Assembly: GCA_029582265.1 (NCBI GenBank) | Contig: CM055835.1 | Span: 10,035,500 to 10,099,499, forward strand | From: Zoroaster sp. YZ-2022 | Lineage: Eukaryota; Echinodermata; Asteroidea; Forcipulatida; Zoroasteridae | DNA length: 64,000 bases | Direction of reading: 5' to 3' | Part shown: in pieces, positions 13,355-24,668 of the stretch | Position numbering within the stretch: the stretch's first letter is position 1 | How the letters are laid out: every line of letters begins with the position of its first letter | The notes under the pieces: generated by a model | The model's database searches: none | Seen by the model: only the letters and a program-made list of their open reading frames with translations | Told to the model about the DNA's origin: nothing | Position numbers and translations under genes: made by a program

Positions 13355-13549
13355 AGTATTGCAGTAGGCTACCAAGTAAGATTCCGAATGGGGCTTCGTT
13401 CAATACACCTTCAGACGCAACGTACAACTGGCATGGTGGACAAAAGATATATTTCTGCAATGACCTATACCGAATGATTGGTATCAGCAATATCGTTTGT
13501 AAAGAGGGTAAATGGAGCACTCATAAACTTCCGTCATGTGATGAAGCTT
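13355..13549 (+). CDS. CCP (sushi) exon 3
   Basis: Phase 1-1 exon of 195 bp after TTTTATGCAG, with a TGTGAGTA donor at 13550. Cysteines are at YCSRLP, YFCNDL, IVCKEG and PSCDEA, with the Trp in EGKWSTHKLPSC. A complete CCP module that joins in frame to the exon at 1741-1935, across about 11.4 kb. Confidence 0.85.
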
Positions 13550-14545
13550 GTGAGTATACATAGCTTTATATCAATGTGTGTGCTGTATTATCACGTACAG
13601 ATGCGATACAAAATGATAAAATGTGTTTCCAGTGTTATGTAATTCCCACAGTAAATCGCCCTTGCCCCTGTGTAGAAGTGAACCATCTCAGCCTGGTGCC
13701 AAGGGATATGTGCTTGGTATCTGGTGCTAAGTGGAAAGGTCAATGGCTGTGAAGAAAGGTTGTTGTAAAAACCCCTCTCACATACATACCTCCCTCATCA
13801 CATTGTTTATGTTGCAAATCTCTTTGTAGATCTCGTCTTGTCTCCATCTTTTGTCCCTTTCTTGAACTTTGTTAAGTATGTTCCATTTGATTTGTATACT
13901 TTTATAACTGATGACATTTTCAAACAATACCTGACCCATTGGTCCCTTTTGTTTCTCGGTTTCACAATTAGCGAACCAATGCCCTGATATCGATTCCCAT
14001 TCGGCAAATTGAGCCTCAGTCAACAAAATAAACCCTGATTTTTCCGGGGAAACAAAATTGTTCACGCCTTTCAACCCCTCAAAAATGATTAACGCCTACC
14101 CCCTGAACAAAATATCAAGCTTACCCCTATCAATCGACATGCACTTAAAAGTCACCCAGTTTTTGGAATTTGATGGAATTTGTACAGTGGCAAATGCAAA
14201 GCATCCATGGCTTGGCTATACACAGTCCTGAATCCAACAAAAGCAGCCGGTGGAGTATGATGGATTTGGTACACATGGCATCATGCTCAGTTCGTTGGGT
14301 TATACATATACAATATGGATTGGATGGCCTTGGGGCTGTTAGGATTAATACATTTTGATGACATTTTGAGAAATTTTTAAGGAGAATTGTTTAGTTTACC
14401 CCAAAAATAATGGTAGCCCTAAATATAAATTTTTCGACTGAGGAGTTTGTTTAAAGATTTTATATTTACTTGACACCCAAAATGGGCTTCACCCAGTCAT
14501 AATTTGGATATCCATTATTTGTTTTTATCCATTATTTGTTTTTAG
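13550..14545 (+). other. intron 3
   Basis: No recognised element. A minus-strand open frame at 14074-13778 (98 codons) has no motif I can name. Confidence 0.4.
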
Positions 14546-14731
14546 ACACCCAGTCCTTCCCCATCAGGTCAATGACCCATCCAATCATAGATGGCATACT
14601 GACTGTCTTTCAACGTGAGGATAAAGTACTAATAGACTGTAGAGTGTCCACGGTATATGGGATGCCTGAATGGATAAAAGATCTGACAACACGCGTTGAA
14701 AACCAGTATGCTCTCAGGCTAGACGGCACGG
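14546..14731 (+). CDS. Ig module A, first half
   Basis: Exon of 186 bp between TTTTTAG and GGTAGG. It carries the B-strand cysteine (VLIDCRV) and the core Trp (MPEWIKD) of an immunoglobulin-like domain, and ends in phase 1. The second half is the exon at 15523-15636. It follows a CCP exon in the same orientation and phase, so it is read as the next module of the same protein. Confidence 0.75.
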
Positions 14732-15522
14732 GTAGGTTTACTTTTTAATTTATTTACTAGAAAAGGCAAATGTAATTACAATAAAAATATAATTTAATTT
14801 CATTTTAGTTAAGGTATATATTTGATATATAACTGGGTATCAATCTTCCCTAGAAATAGTTTTGTGTGAGTTGCTGTCACTCCTAAGAGAAGTGAAATAA
14901 TTTAAAATTCGAATATGAAAGACTGTTCTTTTTACAACGTAATAAGCTGAAACAGTTTGGATGTGTAATGTGAAAACATGAATATAAATTTAAATCTTAT
15001 ATGGATCACCTGCTGATGATTCATTTCCATATTATTATTCTACTGTTTGTTTACATGTAAAATGATTTTATAATACATTTTCTCCATAAATAATGCCGAT
15101 TGCGTAGGATTTTGTAATTTGACTGGCCTAGTACCGGCTTCCCTACTGCAGCAATGGTATGCTCTTGTTTGACGAGGTTGAGGATCTTGTTATTAACCGT
15201 GTATCAGGCTATACCACCCCAAATGTCATCGGCTACGACTGCGAGCACCTAATTGAAAAATATCCAAGATGTTTGCATATTGACATCGTCCTGTTCCAGG
15301 GCAAGAGGGCAATGGGTACGAGGTAAACAGAAACGGTTCTGGGGACAACGTTGGCCATAGGTTGCCTGTCATTACCAGTCATTATTGCACCCTCACGTGA
15401 TCACATTTTGTCCAACCAGATTGTCTTAACTATCTTGGGAATTTATGAGTGTTAATGAAAGAAAACGTTGATGAATTCCTTGAATAATAATTGTTTATAT
15501 GCCGTACCTTTGCTCTTTTTAG

Positions 15523-15636
15523 GAAGTCGCTGGTATCGCATTCGTTTGAGTAACATAGCTCAATCTGATGCAGGAGTCTACGAATGTACAACCATCCACA
15601 GACAAGAAACAAGTACACTTCAAATTAAAGTCACAA
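15523..15636 (+). CDS. Ig module A, second half
   Basis: 114 bp exon after CTCTTTTTAG. It contains the classic F-strand signature DAGVYECTT and the G strand (TLQIKV), and ends at an AGTGAGT donor. Joined in phase 1 to 14546-14731 it completes one Ig domain, with Cys-Cys and Trp all present. Confidence 0.8.
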
Positions 15637-15719
15637 GTGAGTTGCTTAATTTAAGTCCATTTTGCCTAGAAATGGGAGTTAGGTTATTAGGGAGACATTG
15701 TAATGCCTCTTTCAATTGA

Positions 15720-15855
15720 GATTCTGTACTCTCAATATCAAGTGACTGTTTGTCAATGCATTTTAGGCATTGGGCTTCAAGAAGTTCAAGTAAATGGAAG
15801 GAATTCTTGGTTAGTGTGTCATTCCATTTCTTACTGAATGCGGGGTCTAGGTCCC
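15720..15855 (-). repeat. Penelope 5'-end fragment (partial terminal copy)
   Basis: This block ('gagattctgtactctcaata' to 'cattccatttcttactgaat') matches 20393-20513, the N-terminal coding end of the minus-strand Penelope element, in the same orientation. It lies beyond that element's 3' end, the arrangement of Penelope 'pseudo-LTRs'. A reverse-complement copy is at about 20752-20843. Confidence 0.7.
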
Positions 15856-16067
15856 CAAAGGAGTGGCTGCATTTGATTTTAAACGATAGAAACGGTAGTT
15901 ATCAAGGTGAGATAGATAACGATACTCTCTTTTCCTCAAGTTTGCGCAGCTTTTGGAAGAGGCATTTAGTATTAAGCGATGATATTGAAAGTAGCAATAA
16001 GCACTACAAGGGCTGAAAAAGGAGTAGGTTAAAATAATAGGCTGTAGAGTGAACGGATTAAATATAT
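15856..16067. other. spacer between Penelope 5' fragment and tRNA-like sequence
   Basis: No motif recognised. On the minus strand, short open frames may be Penelope-derived. Confidence 0.35.
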
Positions 16068-16145
16068 ACATGTATAGTTAGCTCAGTTGGTAGAACACTC
16101 GTACGGTATTCAAGAGGTCGCGGGTTCGAGTCCAGCATCAGCCAA
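16068..16145 (+). repeat. tRNA-like sequence, degenerate copy
   Basis: A box TTAGCTCAGTTGG and B box GGGTTCGAGTCC, then CATCAGCCAA. It is about 85% like the clean cloverleaf at 20881-20953, but the 5' acceptor strand has decayed (TGTATAG). It is followed by 'cttttctttgcttgc', the same tail as the other copies. Confidence 0.65.
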
Positions 16146-16828
16146 CTTTTCTTTGCTTGCTCATATATATATAAATTAAATCGGGAGGGTGGGCTTAGCT
16201 TTCGATCCAATCCGGACCTTCATCAGAGGCTTTGACAAAGTACAACATAAAAACTCATCCATTTATAGGGAAAAGGGAAAGCAAAGGATCATGGGGCGGG
16301 ATCCAAAAAGGCGGGAAAATAGTGACCAATTAAAGATAAGCATCAGTCTAGAAAAAGCCAATAGGAGTATCAGAAGTGAACAAAGGGGGGATTATTGAGC
16401 CACACAATAAGTAGATGTGGCAGCTTATGGTGAAGCTAGGGTAAAAGAGGGATTATTGAGCCACACAATACATGTAGGTAGAGGTGGCAGCTTGTAGTGA
16501 AGCTGGTATAAACAAAGGACAATACACAAAGGGATACGACAACAAAAAAGGTGGGTTTTTGAGCCTTACAAATTGAGGAGTTGATGTGTGGGTGTAAATA
16601 GCTCAATTAAAATAATTCTATGAGAGACAGTTTGAAAAAATGTAAAAGTATACAAGATAAGATAAAGCAACAGGTTAAAGCAAATACCTGGAAATAGAAC
16701 AGGTTGGGACAAAGACCTGAAAAGTAACAGGTTAAAACAAATACCTGAAAATAGAACAAAGGTTAAAACAAATACCTGAAAAATGAAAGGTTACAACAAA
16801 TGCCTGGAAATAGGTAAATGTAACTGGG

Positions 16829-17280
16829 TTATTTGATACCTGTGTTGATATTGAGGCCATAGGGTTGCAGTGTTTTCAGTTGATGTATCCAGTGTGACTC
16901 CCTAAGTTTGCGATGTGTATCATTGCTAGTGCAGGCTTCAATTACAATGAGTTCAACATCATTAATGCTATGATTAGGGCTGTTAAAATGGATAGCCACA
17001 GGGTAGGGTTTTTTAGTTTTCACAGAGGAAACATGGTTACGTTGGCAAAGCGGAGACACAATTTGGTATTTTGTCTCCCCTACATATTGTATACCACATC
17101 TTTTACATGAGATTACATATATAACATTGGGTGTGTCACACTGGGATTTAGTTCTGATTGTGTAGGTGAGACCAGTACTGTGGCTTTTCACCTTCTGAGC
17201 AGGTTTGAGATACAAACAGGTTTTGCATCTCAAGCGGTTACACTTGGAGCACCCCTGTGGTGATTCATGATCAGTGACGT
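16829..17280 (-). CDS. Penelope GIY-YIG endonuclease domain, copy 1
   Basis: C-terminal domain of the Penelope polyprotein. The GIY-YIG hallmark appears as VIYVISCKRCGIQYVGET, preceded by a Cys-rich linker (CSKCNRLRCKTCLYLK) as usual in this family. Downstream lies HWIHQLKTLQPYGLNINTG, the typical end. The domain nicks target DNA for target-primed reverse transcription. A local frameshift near YVGETKYQIVSPLCQRNH replaces the usual LRxRxNxH stretch, so it is probably inactive. The upstream half of the protein lies beyond the inserted transposon. Confidence 0.85.
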
Positions 17281-17282
17281 TA

Positions 17283-18392
17283 CACTGTAAACATAAATTA
17301 GTCATTTTGACTAATAAAAATTAGTCCTGCCCTACGTCTGAAATGACTAATAAAAATTAGTCAGACAAGCCAGATGACTAACATTAATTAGTCAAATATT
17401 AGTCAAANNNNNNNNNNNNNNNNNNNNNNNNNNNNNNNNNNNNNNNNNNNNNNNNNNNNNNNNNNNNNNNNNNNNNNNNNNNNNNNNNNNNNNNNNNNNN
17501 NNNNNNNNNNNNNNNNNNNNNNNNNNNNNNNNNNNNNNNNNNNNNNNNNNNNNNNNNNNNNNNNNNNNNNNNNNNNNNNNNNNNNNNNNNNNNNNNNNNN
17601 NNNNNNNNNNNNNNNNNNNNNNNNNNNNNNNNNNNNNNNNNNNNNNNNNNNNNNNNNNNNNNNNNNNNNNNNNNNNNNNNNNNNNNNNNNNNNNNNNNNN
17701 NNNNNNNNNNNNNNNNNNNNNNNNNNNNNNNNNNNNNNNNNNNNNNNNNNNNNNNNNNNNNNNNNNNNNNNNNNNNNNNNNNNNNNNNNNNNNNNNNNNN
17801 NNNNNNNNNNNNNNNNNNNNNNNNNNNNNNNNNNNNNNNNNNNNNNNNNNNNNNNNNNNNNNNNNNNNNNNNNNNNNNNNNNNNNNNNNNNNNNNNNNNN
17901 NNNNNNNTTTTCTTAGTCGTATGACGAGACACATTAGTCATTGACGAAGTAATAATGTTCCCATCCAGGCAAATTATTTTGTGATTTTGTCACCGATTTG
18001 AAAGAAATAACATTCAATTATCACTGAATGAATCAAATGGTACACAAAATGTATCACAAAAATTATCATGACCATTTTCATATGAATTTAATACTACAAA
18101 ATGTTTAAAAAATATGTGTTAATGAAAAAGATCATAAGTCCGAATGACTTGAAATAAACCCCAGCGAAAATTCATTCTGAAAGCAATTATAAACTTGAAA
18201 TAATCAAGTTTTGTTCATAACGAATGACTTATTTTTATTAGTCACAAACATCAGCAATGACTAACCTAAATTGGTCATTTGTGACTAAACATTAGTCCTA
18301 CGTTGATTTAATTAGTCATTGAGACTTGACTAATCTAAATTAGTCGTTTTGACTAATTTATGAGCACAAATGACTAACTTATGTTTACAGTG
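17283..18392. mobile_element. TTAGTCA/CACTGTAAA transposon, copy 2 (contains the gap)
   Basis: Reverse-oriented copy of the element at 5321-9585. Its right end (17908-18392) matches 5321-5800 almost base for base in reverse complement, and its left end matches 9440-9585. It sits in the Penelope coding region. Uninterrupted Penelope copies (minus strand at about 29222-29246, and plus at about 22905-22945) show the empty site 'gacgttaaggtcactg', so the insertion duplicated TA. The interior is unknown because of the 500 N. Confidence 0.85.
17408..17907. other. assembly gap (500 N)
   Basis: Exactly 500 N, a conventional filler length. The true missing length is unknown; by comparison with copy 1 it could be about 3 kb. 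Confidence 0.98.
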
Positions 18393-18396
18393 TAAG

Positions 18397-20500
18397 GTCA
18401 CTGTTGGTGCTAGGGAGCCTAGCCCGAACCAATATATCACCGAGGTTACGGGGGCGACGGAAAGCAATCAAAGGGGGCTCAGGGATGGCTGAGCGTAACC
18501 TATCGGAGGAGTGTAAAATAGTCATGTTATCATTTACGATAGATGAAAGTCTGGGTAATCTGGGGTGATAAGTCGTGACCAGGGGGACTCTGTGGGGAAG
18601 GGTTTTCTTGTTACCCTGGGTAGCCAAGAGGGTGCTACGGGGGTACAGAGGGCCCTGTTGATGGCTAGTTGGACCCTGCGTTTGCTATGACCCCGGGATA
18701 CAAGGTGTTGCCTCAGTTCAGACGACCGTTTCCTGTATAAGGTATCGGTGGAACAGATACGTCTTATACGGAGCGCTTGACTGTAGGCGATGGCCTCTTT
18801 GCAGTGCTTGGGGTGGCAGCTGTCAGAAAGGAGGTATTGATGAGTGTCAGTGGGTTTACAATAGACATCAGTCGAGATGCCATGGGGGATTTGTTGATGG
18901 TGACGTCTAGGAAGTTCACGCTATTGGTAGAGTAGTTAGCAGTGAACTTGATGGTGGCGTGGAATGAATTAATGTAGTTGATGAATTCACCTAGGCTATC
19001 TTGGCCACCACACCAAATGCAGAATATATCGTCAATAAATCTCCACCATACTAGAGGACGGTGGGGGCAGAAGATAGCAATCTGTCTTTAAGGTCAGACA
19101 TAAACAGATTAGCGTATGACGCTGCCATCTTAGTGCCCATCGCTGTACCTTGAACCTGGAGAAAGTTTCTGTCTAGGAACGTGAAATTGTTTTTGGTCAG
19201 TATATGTCGGATAAGATCTGTGAGGTGTCTCACTGAAGGTTTGGTTTGGTTGTTGGATCTGAGAGCATTGGCACATGCACTTATGCCTTCGCCATGGGGG
19301 ATGTTTGTATATAAGGAGGAAACATCCAGAGTGACAAGGAGGGCAGAATTGGGTATTTGATGTTTAATACCCTCTAGTTTACGGAGGAAGTCCGTAGTGT
19401 CCTGTATGAATGAAGGGATATGAGAGACCAGAGGGTTGAGGTAGCTGTCAACGAACTCAGAGATACGTTCTGTCGGGCTACCATTACCCGACACAATGGG
19501 ACGGCCCGGGTTACCTGTCTTGTGTATTTTGGGCAGTAGATAGAAACGGGCCGTACGAGGATCCTGTGGAATAAGATAGTTAAAGGTATCCTTGTTAATA
19601 CCGTTACAATTATGAATTTTGACGAGGGTGTCAGATATTTCTTTTGCGAAGGAATGGGTAGGGTCAGTATCACATTCTGTGTAGTGATCAGTGTTATTAA
19701 GTTGTCTGAGGGCCTCGGCTGTGTAATCATCTCTGTTCATGACCACAACAGCAGACCCTTTGTCAGCCCGTTTGATGACAAGGTTCGTAGCTTGTCGGAG
19801 TTCACCGATGGCGTCCCGTTCAGCACGGGAGAGGTTGCTGGCACATCTAGCAGGAGGTTCCCGGTTAACCTCAGAGTTGACTGCGTTGATATAGTTGTCA
19901 AGGGCTGCATCTCTATTCTTAGGAGGTACCCATACATTTTTTTCTTTGAAGCGGTTGCGGCTGGGGGCCCCAGAGGGACTGTCATCTGGGGTCTCGTCGT
20001 CTGTGGGAGGCTCGACGTGAAAGAATTCACGGAGTCGTAGTCTGCGATTGAAGTGGGTTATGTCCTGTTGCAGTGAGAGTTGATTATGTTCCTTGGGTGT
20101 GGGGCAAAACTTAAGACCCCTTGAGAGCAATTTAACCTGGGGATCACTGAGTGCAGTATCAGACAGATTAATTACAGTATGTGTTGGTGGGTTAGGGGTG
20201 TTGTTACCAGAGGGTCTATTGGTGACCTTATGGAAACGCCTGTACAGGTATTTCTTATGGTTAACCTGGGCATTACATCGTTTCTTGTCCTGTTGGCGTT
20301 GTAGGGAGAAACGAAGGTGGTTAATATTGGAGGAAAGAATGGCTTGGAAATGGTCCCATTCATGATCATTAGAGCAGGCGACTTTTAATTGAGATTCTGT
20401 ACTCTCAATATCAAGTGACTGCTTGTCAATGCATTTTAGGCATTGGGCTTCGAGAAGTTCAAAGTAAATGGAAGGATGTCTTGGTTAGTGTATCATTCCA
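18397..20500 (-). CDS. Penelope reverse transcriptase, copy 1
   Basis: The best continuous frame is 20130-19051. Motifs in order are LVIKRADKGSAVVVMNRDDY, FYLLPKIHKTGNPGRPIVSG (Penelope RT motif 2) and TLDVSSLYTNIPH (motif A with the catalytic Asp), then GTAMGTKMAASYANLFM (motif B). A frameshift at about 19050 moves the frame, after which the FIDD box of motif C and downstream thumb sequence (NSVNFLDVTINKS) can be read at about 19040-18890. The region from 18890 to 18400 has several stops. The frame extends upstream to about 20500. It copies element RNA at a nicked target. The gene is a pseudogene because of the frameshifts and the inserted transposon. Confidence 0.85.
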
Positions 20501-20520
20501 TTTCTTACTGAATGCCGGTT

Positions 20521-20554
20521 CTATATATATATATAAACGGGAAGCGAGCAAAGA

Positions 20555-20611
<57 letters not shown>

Positions 20612-20668
20612 TTATTCCGCTCCTTCAATGTAGAGCACTATCTTGGTCCCGCAGTGAACTATACCTGA

Positions 20669-20710
<42 letters not shown>

Positions 20711-20880
20711 CTTTGCTCGCTTCCCGTTTATATATATATAGACCCGGCATTCAGTAAGAAATGGAATGATACACTAACCAAGACATCCTTCCATTTACTT
20801 TGAACTTCTCGAAGCCCAATGCCTAAAATGCATTGACAAGCAGTGATATATAAATAAACGGGAAGCGAGCAAAGAAAAAT
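20521..20880. repeat. inverted Penelope ends with TA microsatellites
   Basis: Two (TA)n tracts (about 20559-20610 and 20671-20707) lie between head-to-head Penelope 5' fragments (20393-20513 and its reverse complement 20752-20843). A 22 bp word AAACGGGAAGCGAGCAAAGAAA occurs at 20533, 20850 and, inverted, at about 20711. A diverged form is at 21178. Confidence 0.75.
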
Positions 20881-20953
20881 TGGCTGATGCCGGACTCGAA
20901 CCCGCGACCTCTCGATTACCGTACGAGCGCTCTACCAACTGAGCTAACCAGCC
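20881..20953 (-). tRNA. tRNA-like sequence with intact cloverleaf, Thr (GGU)-like
   Basis: On the minus strand this folds as a standard tRNA. It has a 7 bp acceptor stem (GGCTGGT/ATCAGCC), D stem GCTC/GAGC, anticodon stem CTCGT/TCGAG with one mismatch, a 5 nt variable loop, T arm GCGGG-TTCGAGT-CCGGC with one mismatch, and A as discriminator. The anticodon loop ACGGTAA gives anticodon GGT, but position 33 is C instead of T. The degenerate copies at 16068 and 21206, each beside Penelope ends and the same CTTTGCTCGC tail, suggest a repeat-borne tRNA relic more than a working tRNA gene. Confidence 0.5.
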
Positions 20954-21205
20954 CTTATGTTGGTGGGCGGTCCACTTATGCCAATTATCTGTTGCTCTAT
21001 GGGGCCAGGTCAGAGGCCAAACCATATCTGCCGAGTAGCCAGGGATCAAGCCCCGGTCAGATGCAAACAACCCGGGTAACGGCAATAGCGGGGATCACAC
21101 AATTAACGGGACACAAGCCTTTTATGTGGTTGTACACAAAGTAGATTTATATGGAGAAACTGACCTGAAATATTATAAACGGTTCGCGAGCAAAGAAAAA
21201 CTTGG
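20954..21205. other. spacer downstream of the tRNA-like sequence
   Basis: GC-rich stretch with no recognised gene. It ends in a TATAAACGGTTCGCGAGCAAAGAAA word like the boundary word at 20850. Confidence 0.4.
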
Positions 21206-21246
21206 CTGATGCCGGACTCGAACCCGCGACCTCTCGATTACCGTAT
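21206..21246 (-). repeat. truncated tRNA-like sequence
   Basis: The 3' half of the same tRNA-like sequence (T arm, anticodon arm), cut off at 'ccgt' where a TATATATAT tract and then Penelope copy 2 begin. Confidence 0.7.
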
Positions 21247-21254
21247 ATATATCA

Positions 21255-22290
21255 TGGAGCATAATCAACTCTCGCTCCAACAGGACATAGCCCACTTCAA
21301 CCGCAGACTACGACTCCGTGAATTCTTTCACGTCGAGCCCTCCACAGACGACGAGCCTCCCCATGACAGTCCCTCTGGGGCCCCTAGCCGCAACCGCTTC
21401 AAAGAAAAAAGTGTATGGGTAGCCCCTAAGAATAGGGATGCAGCCCTTGACAACTACATCAACTCAGTCAACTCTAAGGTTCACAGACAACCTCCTACTA
21501 GATGTTCCAGCAACCTTTCCCGTACTGAACGGGACGCCATCGGTGAACTCCGACAAGCCACGATCCTAGTCATCAAACGGGCTGACAAAGGGTCTGCTGT
21601 TGTGGTCATGAACAGAGATGATTACATAGCCGAGGCCCTTAGACAACTTAATAACACTGATCACTATACAGAATGTGATACTGACCCTACCCGCTCCTTC
21701 GGAAAAGACATTTCTGACACCCTCGTCAAAATTCATAATTGCAACGGTATTAACAAGGATGCCTTTAACTATCTCATCCCACAGAATCCTCGTGCGGCCC
21801 GTTTCTATCTAATACCCAAAATACACAAGGCAGGTAACCCGTGTCGTCCCATTGTGTCGGGTAATGGTAGCCCAACAGAACGTATCTCTGAGTTCGTTGC
21901 CAGCTACCTCAACCCTCTGGTCTCTCATATCCCTTCATTCATACAGGACACTACGGACTTCCTCCGTAAACTTGAGGGTATTACTATTAAACATCAAATA
22001 CCCAATTCTGCCCTCCTTGTCACTCTGGATGTTTCCTCCTTAAATAATAACATCCCCCATGACGAAGGCATAAGTGCATGCACCAACGCTCTCAGATCCA
22101 ACAACCAAACCAAACCTTCTGTGAGACACCTCGCAGATCTTATCCGACATATACTGACCAAAAACAATTTCACGTTCCTGGACAAGGTACAGCCATGGAC
22201 ACCAAGATGGCACCATCATACGCTAATCTGTTTATGTCTGACCTTGAAGACAGATTGCTATCTTCTTCCCCCACCGTCCTCTAGTATGGT
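21255..22290 (+). CDS. Penelope reverse transcriptase, copy 2
   Basis: An almost uninterrupted frame of about 345 codons, about 93% similar by eye to copy 1. It contains VIKRADKGSAVVVMNRDDY, FYLIPKIHKAGNPCRPIVSG and TLDVSSLNNNIPHDEG. In motif A the usual YTNIP is changed to NNNIP, and near 22185 a deletion removes the start of the motif B region (frame shifts to GTAMDTKMAPSYANLFM). The FIDD box falls in another frame at about 22300 (gatttattgacgatatc). Further sequence to about 22620 (NFLDVTINKSLKGIS) belongs to the same domain. Inactive by these lesions. Confidence 0.85.
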
Positions 22291-22886
22291 GGAGATTTAT
22301 TGACGATATCTTCTCCATCTGGTGTGGTGGCCAAGATAGCCTAGATGAATCAACTACATTAATTCATTCCATGCCACCATCAAGTTCACTGCTAACTACT
22401 CTCCCAATAGCGTGAACTTCCTAGACGTCACCATCAACAAATCCCTCAAGGGCATCTCGACTGATGTCTATTGTAAACCCACTGACACTCATCAATACCT
22501 CCTTTCTGACAGCTGCCACCCCAAGCACTTCAAAGAGGCCATTGCCTACAGTCAAGCCCTCCACATAAGACGTATCTGTTCCACAGGAAACGGTCGTCTG
22601 AACTGAGGCAACACCTTGTATACCGGGGTCATAGCAAACGCAGGGTCCAACTAGCTATCAACAGGGCCCTCTGTACCCGCCCGTAGCACCCTCTTGGCTA
22701 CACTGGGTAACAAGAAAACCCTTCCCAACAGAGTTCCCCTGGTTACTACTTATCACCCAAGATTACCCAGACTTTCATCTATCGTAAATGATAACATGAC
22801 TATTTTACATTCCTCCGATAGGTTACGCTCAGCCATCCCTGAGCCCCCTGATTGCTTTCCGTCGCCCCCGTAACCTCGGTGATATA

Positions 22887-23330
22887 TTGGTTCGGGATAG
22901 GCTCCCTAGCACCAACAGTGACCTTAACGTCACTGATCATGAATCACCACAGGGGTGCTCTCATTGTACCCACTCGAGATGCAGAACCTGTTTGTATCTC
23001 AAACCTGCTCAGAAGGTAAAAAGCCACAGTACTGGTCTCACCTACACAATCAGAACTAAATCCCAGTGTGACACACCCAATGTTATATATGTAATCTCAT
23101 GTAAAAGATGTGGTATACAATATGTAGGGGAGACAAAGACCAAATTGTGTCTCCGCTTTGCCAACCATGTTTCCTCTGTGAAAACTAAAAACTGTACCCT
23201 GTGGCAATCCATTTTAACAACCCTAATCACAGCATTAATGATGTTGAACTCATTGTAATTGAAGCCTGCACTAGCAATGATACACATCGCAACTTTCGGA
23301 GTCACACTGGATACATCAACTCAACACAGT
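22887..23330 (+). CDS. Penelope GIY-YIG endonuclease, copy 2
   Basis: Same domain as at 16829-17280. It has a Cys-rich linker (CSHCTHSRCRTCLYLK), then VIYVISCKRCGIQYVGETKT with LRFANHVSSV. A frameshift after VSSVKTKN breaks the end, and the last part (HSINDVELIVIEACTSND) is read in a second frame at about 23215-23290. Confidence 0.85.
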
Positions 23331-24668
23331 TATCAAATAACCCAGCTACCTTTACCTATATCATTACTATTCACCTATATCACTGCTGGATTTCATCAAC
23401 TGCCTTGATATATATTTTTTACCTTCATGTTACCTTATATTGTATATTATTACATTTTTTCCAACTGTCTCTTATAAGACAATTTTAATTAATGCTACAG
23501 TCACACTGTCACGATCTGGCGTTACGATTGTCCACGTATGACCACGATTAAAAAAATAAATTTCATCCGTTGCCATACGTGTACATCCGTGGAACTTTCA
23601 CTTCTACACGATACACAAAGACTCCACTAAGGTTCCACAACGTATGACTCCGATTATACAACGATTGCTATAAGAGTATACAAAGTATTTACTAGGTATG
23701 CGTAACGATTACCCACGGATAATCACGTATACACAGCGATTGACCACGATGTTACTAAGGATTCACAACGTATGACCACGATTATACACGGATGTACAGC
23801 GATTGGTTAACGATTGCCCAACGATTGCTACAAATGAATGAAATATAAAAGTTCTGACCCTATTTATACTTTTCAAAACGAAACAAGATCAGAATCGTTG
23901 TGAAATCGTGATTAATCGTGATAGATCGTGATAAATCGTTATGAAATCGTTATGATCGTTGTGTAATCTTACTGCAATCGTTATCATACTTGGTCATTCG
24001 CAGTGTATCCGTTGAGCATCCGTTGTGTATCCTGTGTACATCCCTAGTCATACGTAATGCTTCCTGTGTGCATCCCTAGTGCATCCGTGGTGATTTCTGC
24101 CACGATTGTACAAAGGATGTTCACGTATGTCTACGATTGCTCACGATTGCCATTACGTATGCACTACGTATGGCTAGGGATGTACACAGGATACACAACG
24201 GATTTTTTCCCCACGATTCCAGAACGATAGTTTTGAACCGTTTGAAACTTCCGTTGTGCCATCGTGGACCATAACGGATGCCCATGTATGATTAGGTCTG
24301 TCTCATAAGTCAACGTAAGGGACGGACGTAAACCTAAATTAACGTGCATGAGTGTGCAGTAGGCCAAATCTGACAGGCCTATACATGTCACGTGGATACC
24401 TCATTATTCCATTTTGCGTACCAAGTTCTGAATTGGAGGTCGGCCATATCACAATGAACTTTGCACTGGATAATAGAATTCGATGGCAGAACTATATAGA
24501 CCGCCCATTTGGGAGGGCCTATGTGGCTTTCCTTCTTAATAATAGCCTAATTCCGGTGGTTGAATTGATTGTAATGGTAAATAGGCGCGTATTAGAAATG
24601 GCCAATGAAAATAATTATTTTCTCCTAAACTGAATTGATGAGGTAACTGACATTATTGACGCCATGGT

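Larger units (their letters stand above)
16190..20520 (-). mobile_element. Penelope-like element, copy 1 (interrupted)
   Basis: Minus-strand element. The reverse transcriptase starts at about 20500-20130 and runs to about 18400, and the GIY-YIG endonuclease runs to 16829. A 3' UTR ends near 16190 at 'atcgaaagctaagcccaccc' (minus strand). It is broken by the CACTGTAAA transposon at 17283-18392, which includes the N gap. GC content is higher than in the surrounding introns. Upstream of the first ATG-like start, the frame stays open to about 20500. Confidence 0.85.

Noticed and set aside
13778..14074. Minus-strand 98-codon frame as a gene
   Set aside because: No recognisable motif, no splice context, and another overlapping frame of similar length. 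Probably chance or an old repeat.
17392..17941. Open frames of 180 codons across the gap
   Set aside because: They consist almost wholly of N.
20881..20953. Functional tRNA-Thr gene
   Set aside because: Not fully rejected. The fold is good but U33 is missing, and decayed copies with the same tail flank Penelope ends, so a repeat-borne relic is more likely.
23510..24240. Promoter or replication-origin-like repeat cluster
   Set aside because: The words lie inside Harbinger termini and are explained as subterminal repeats.
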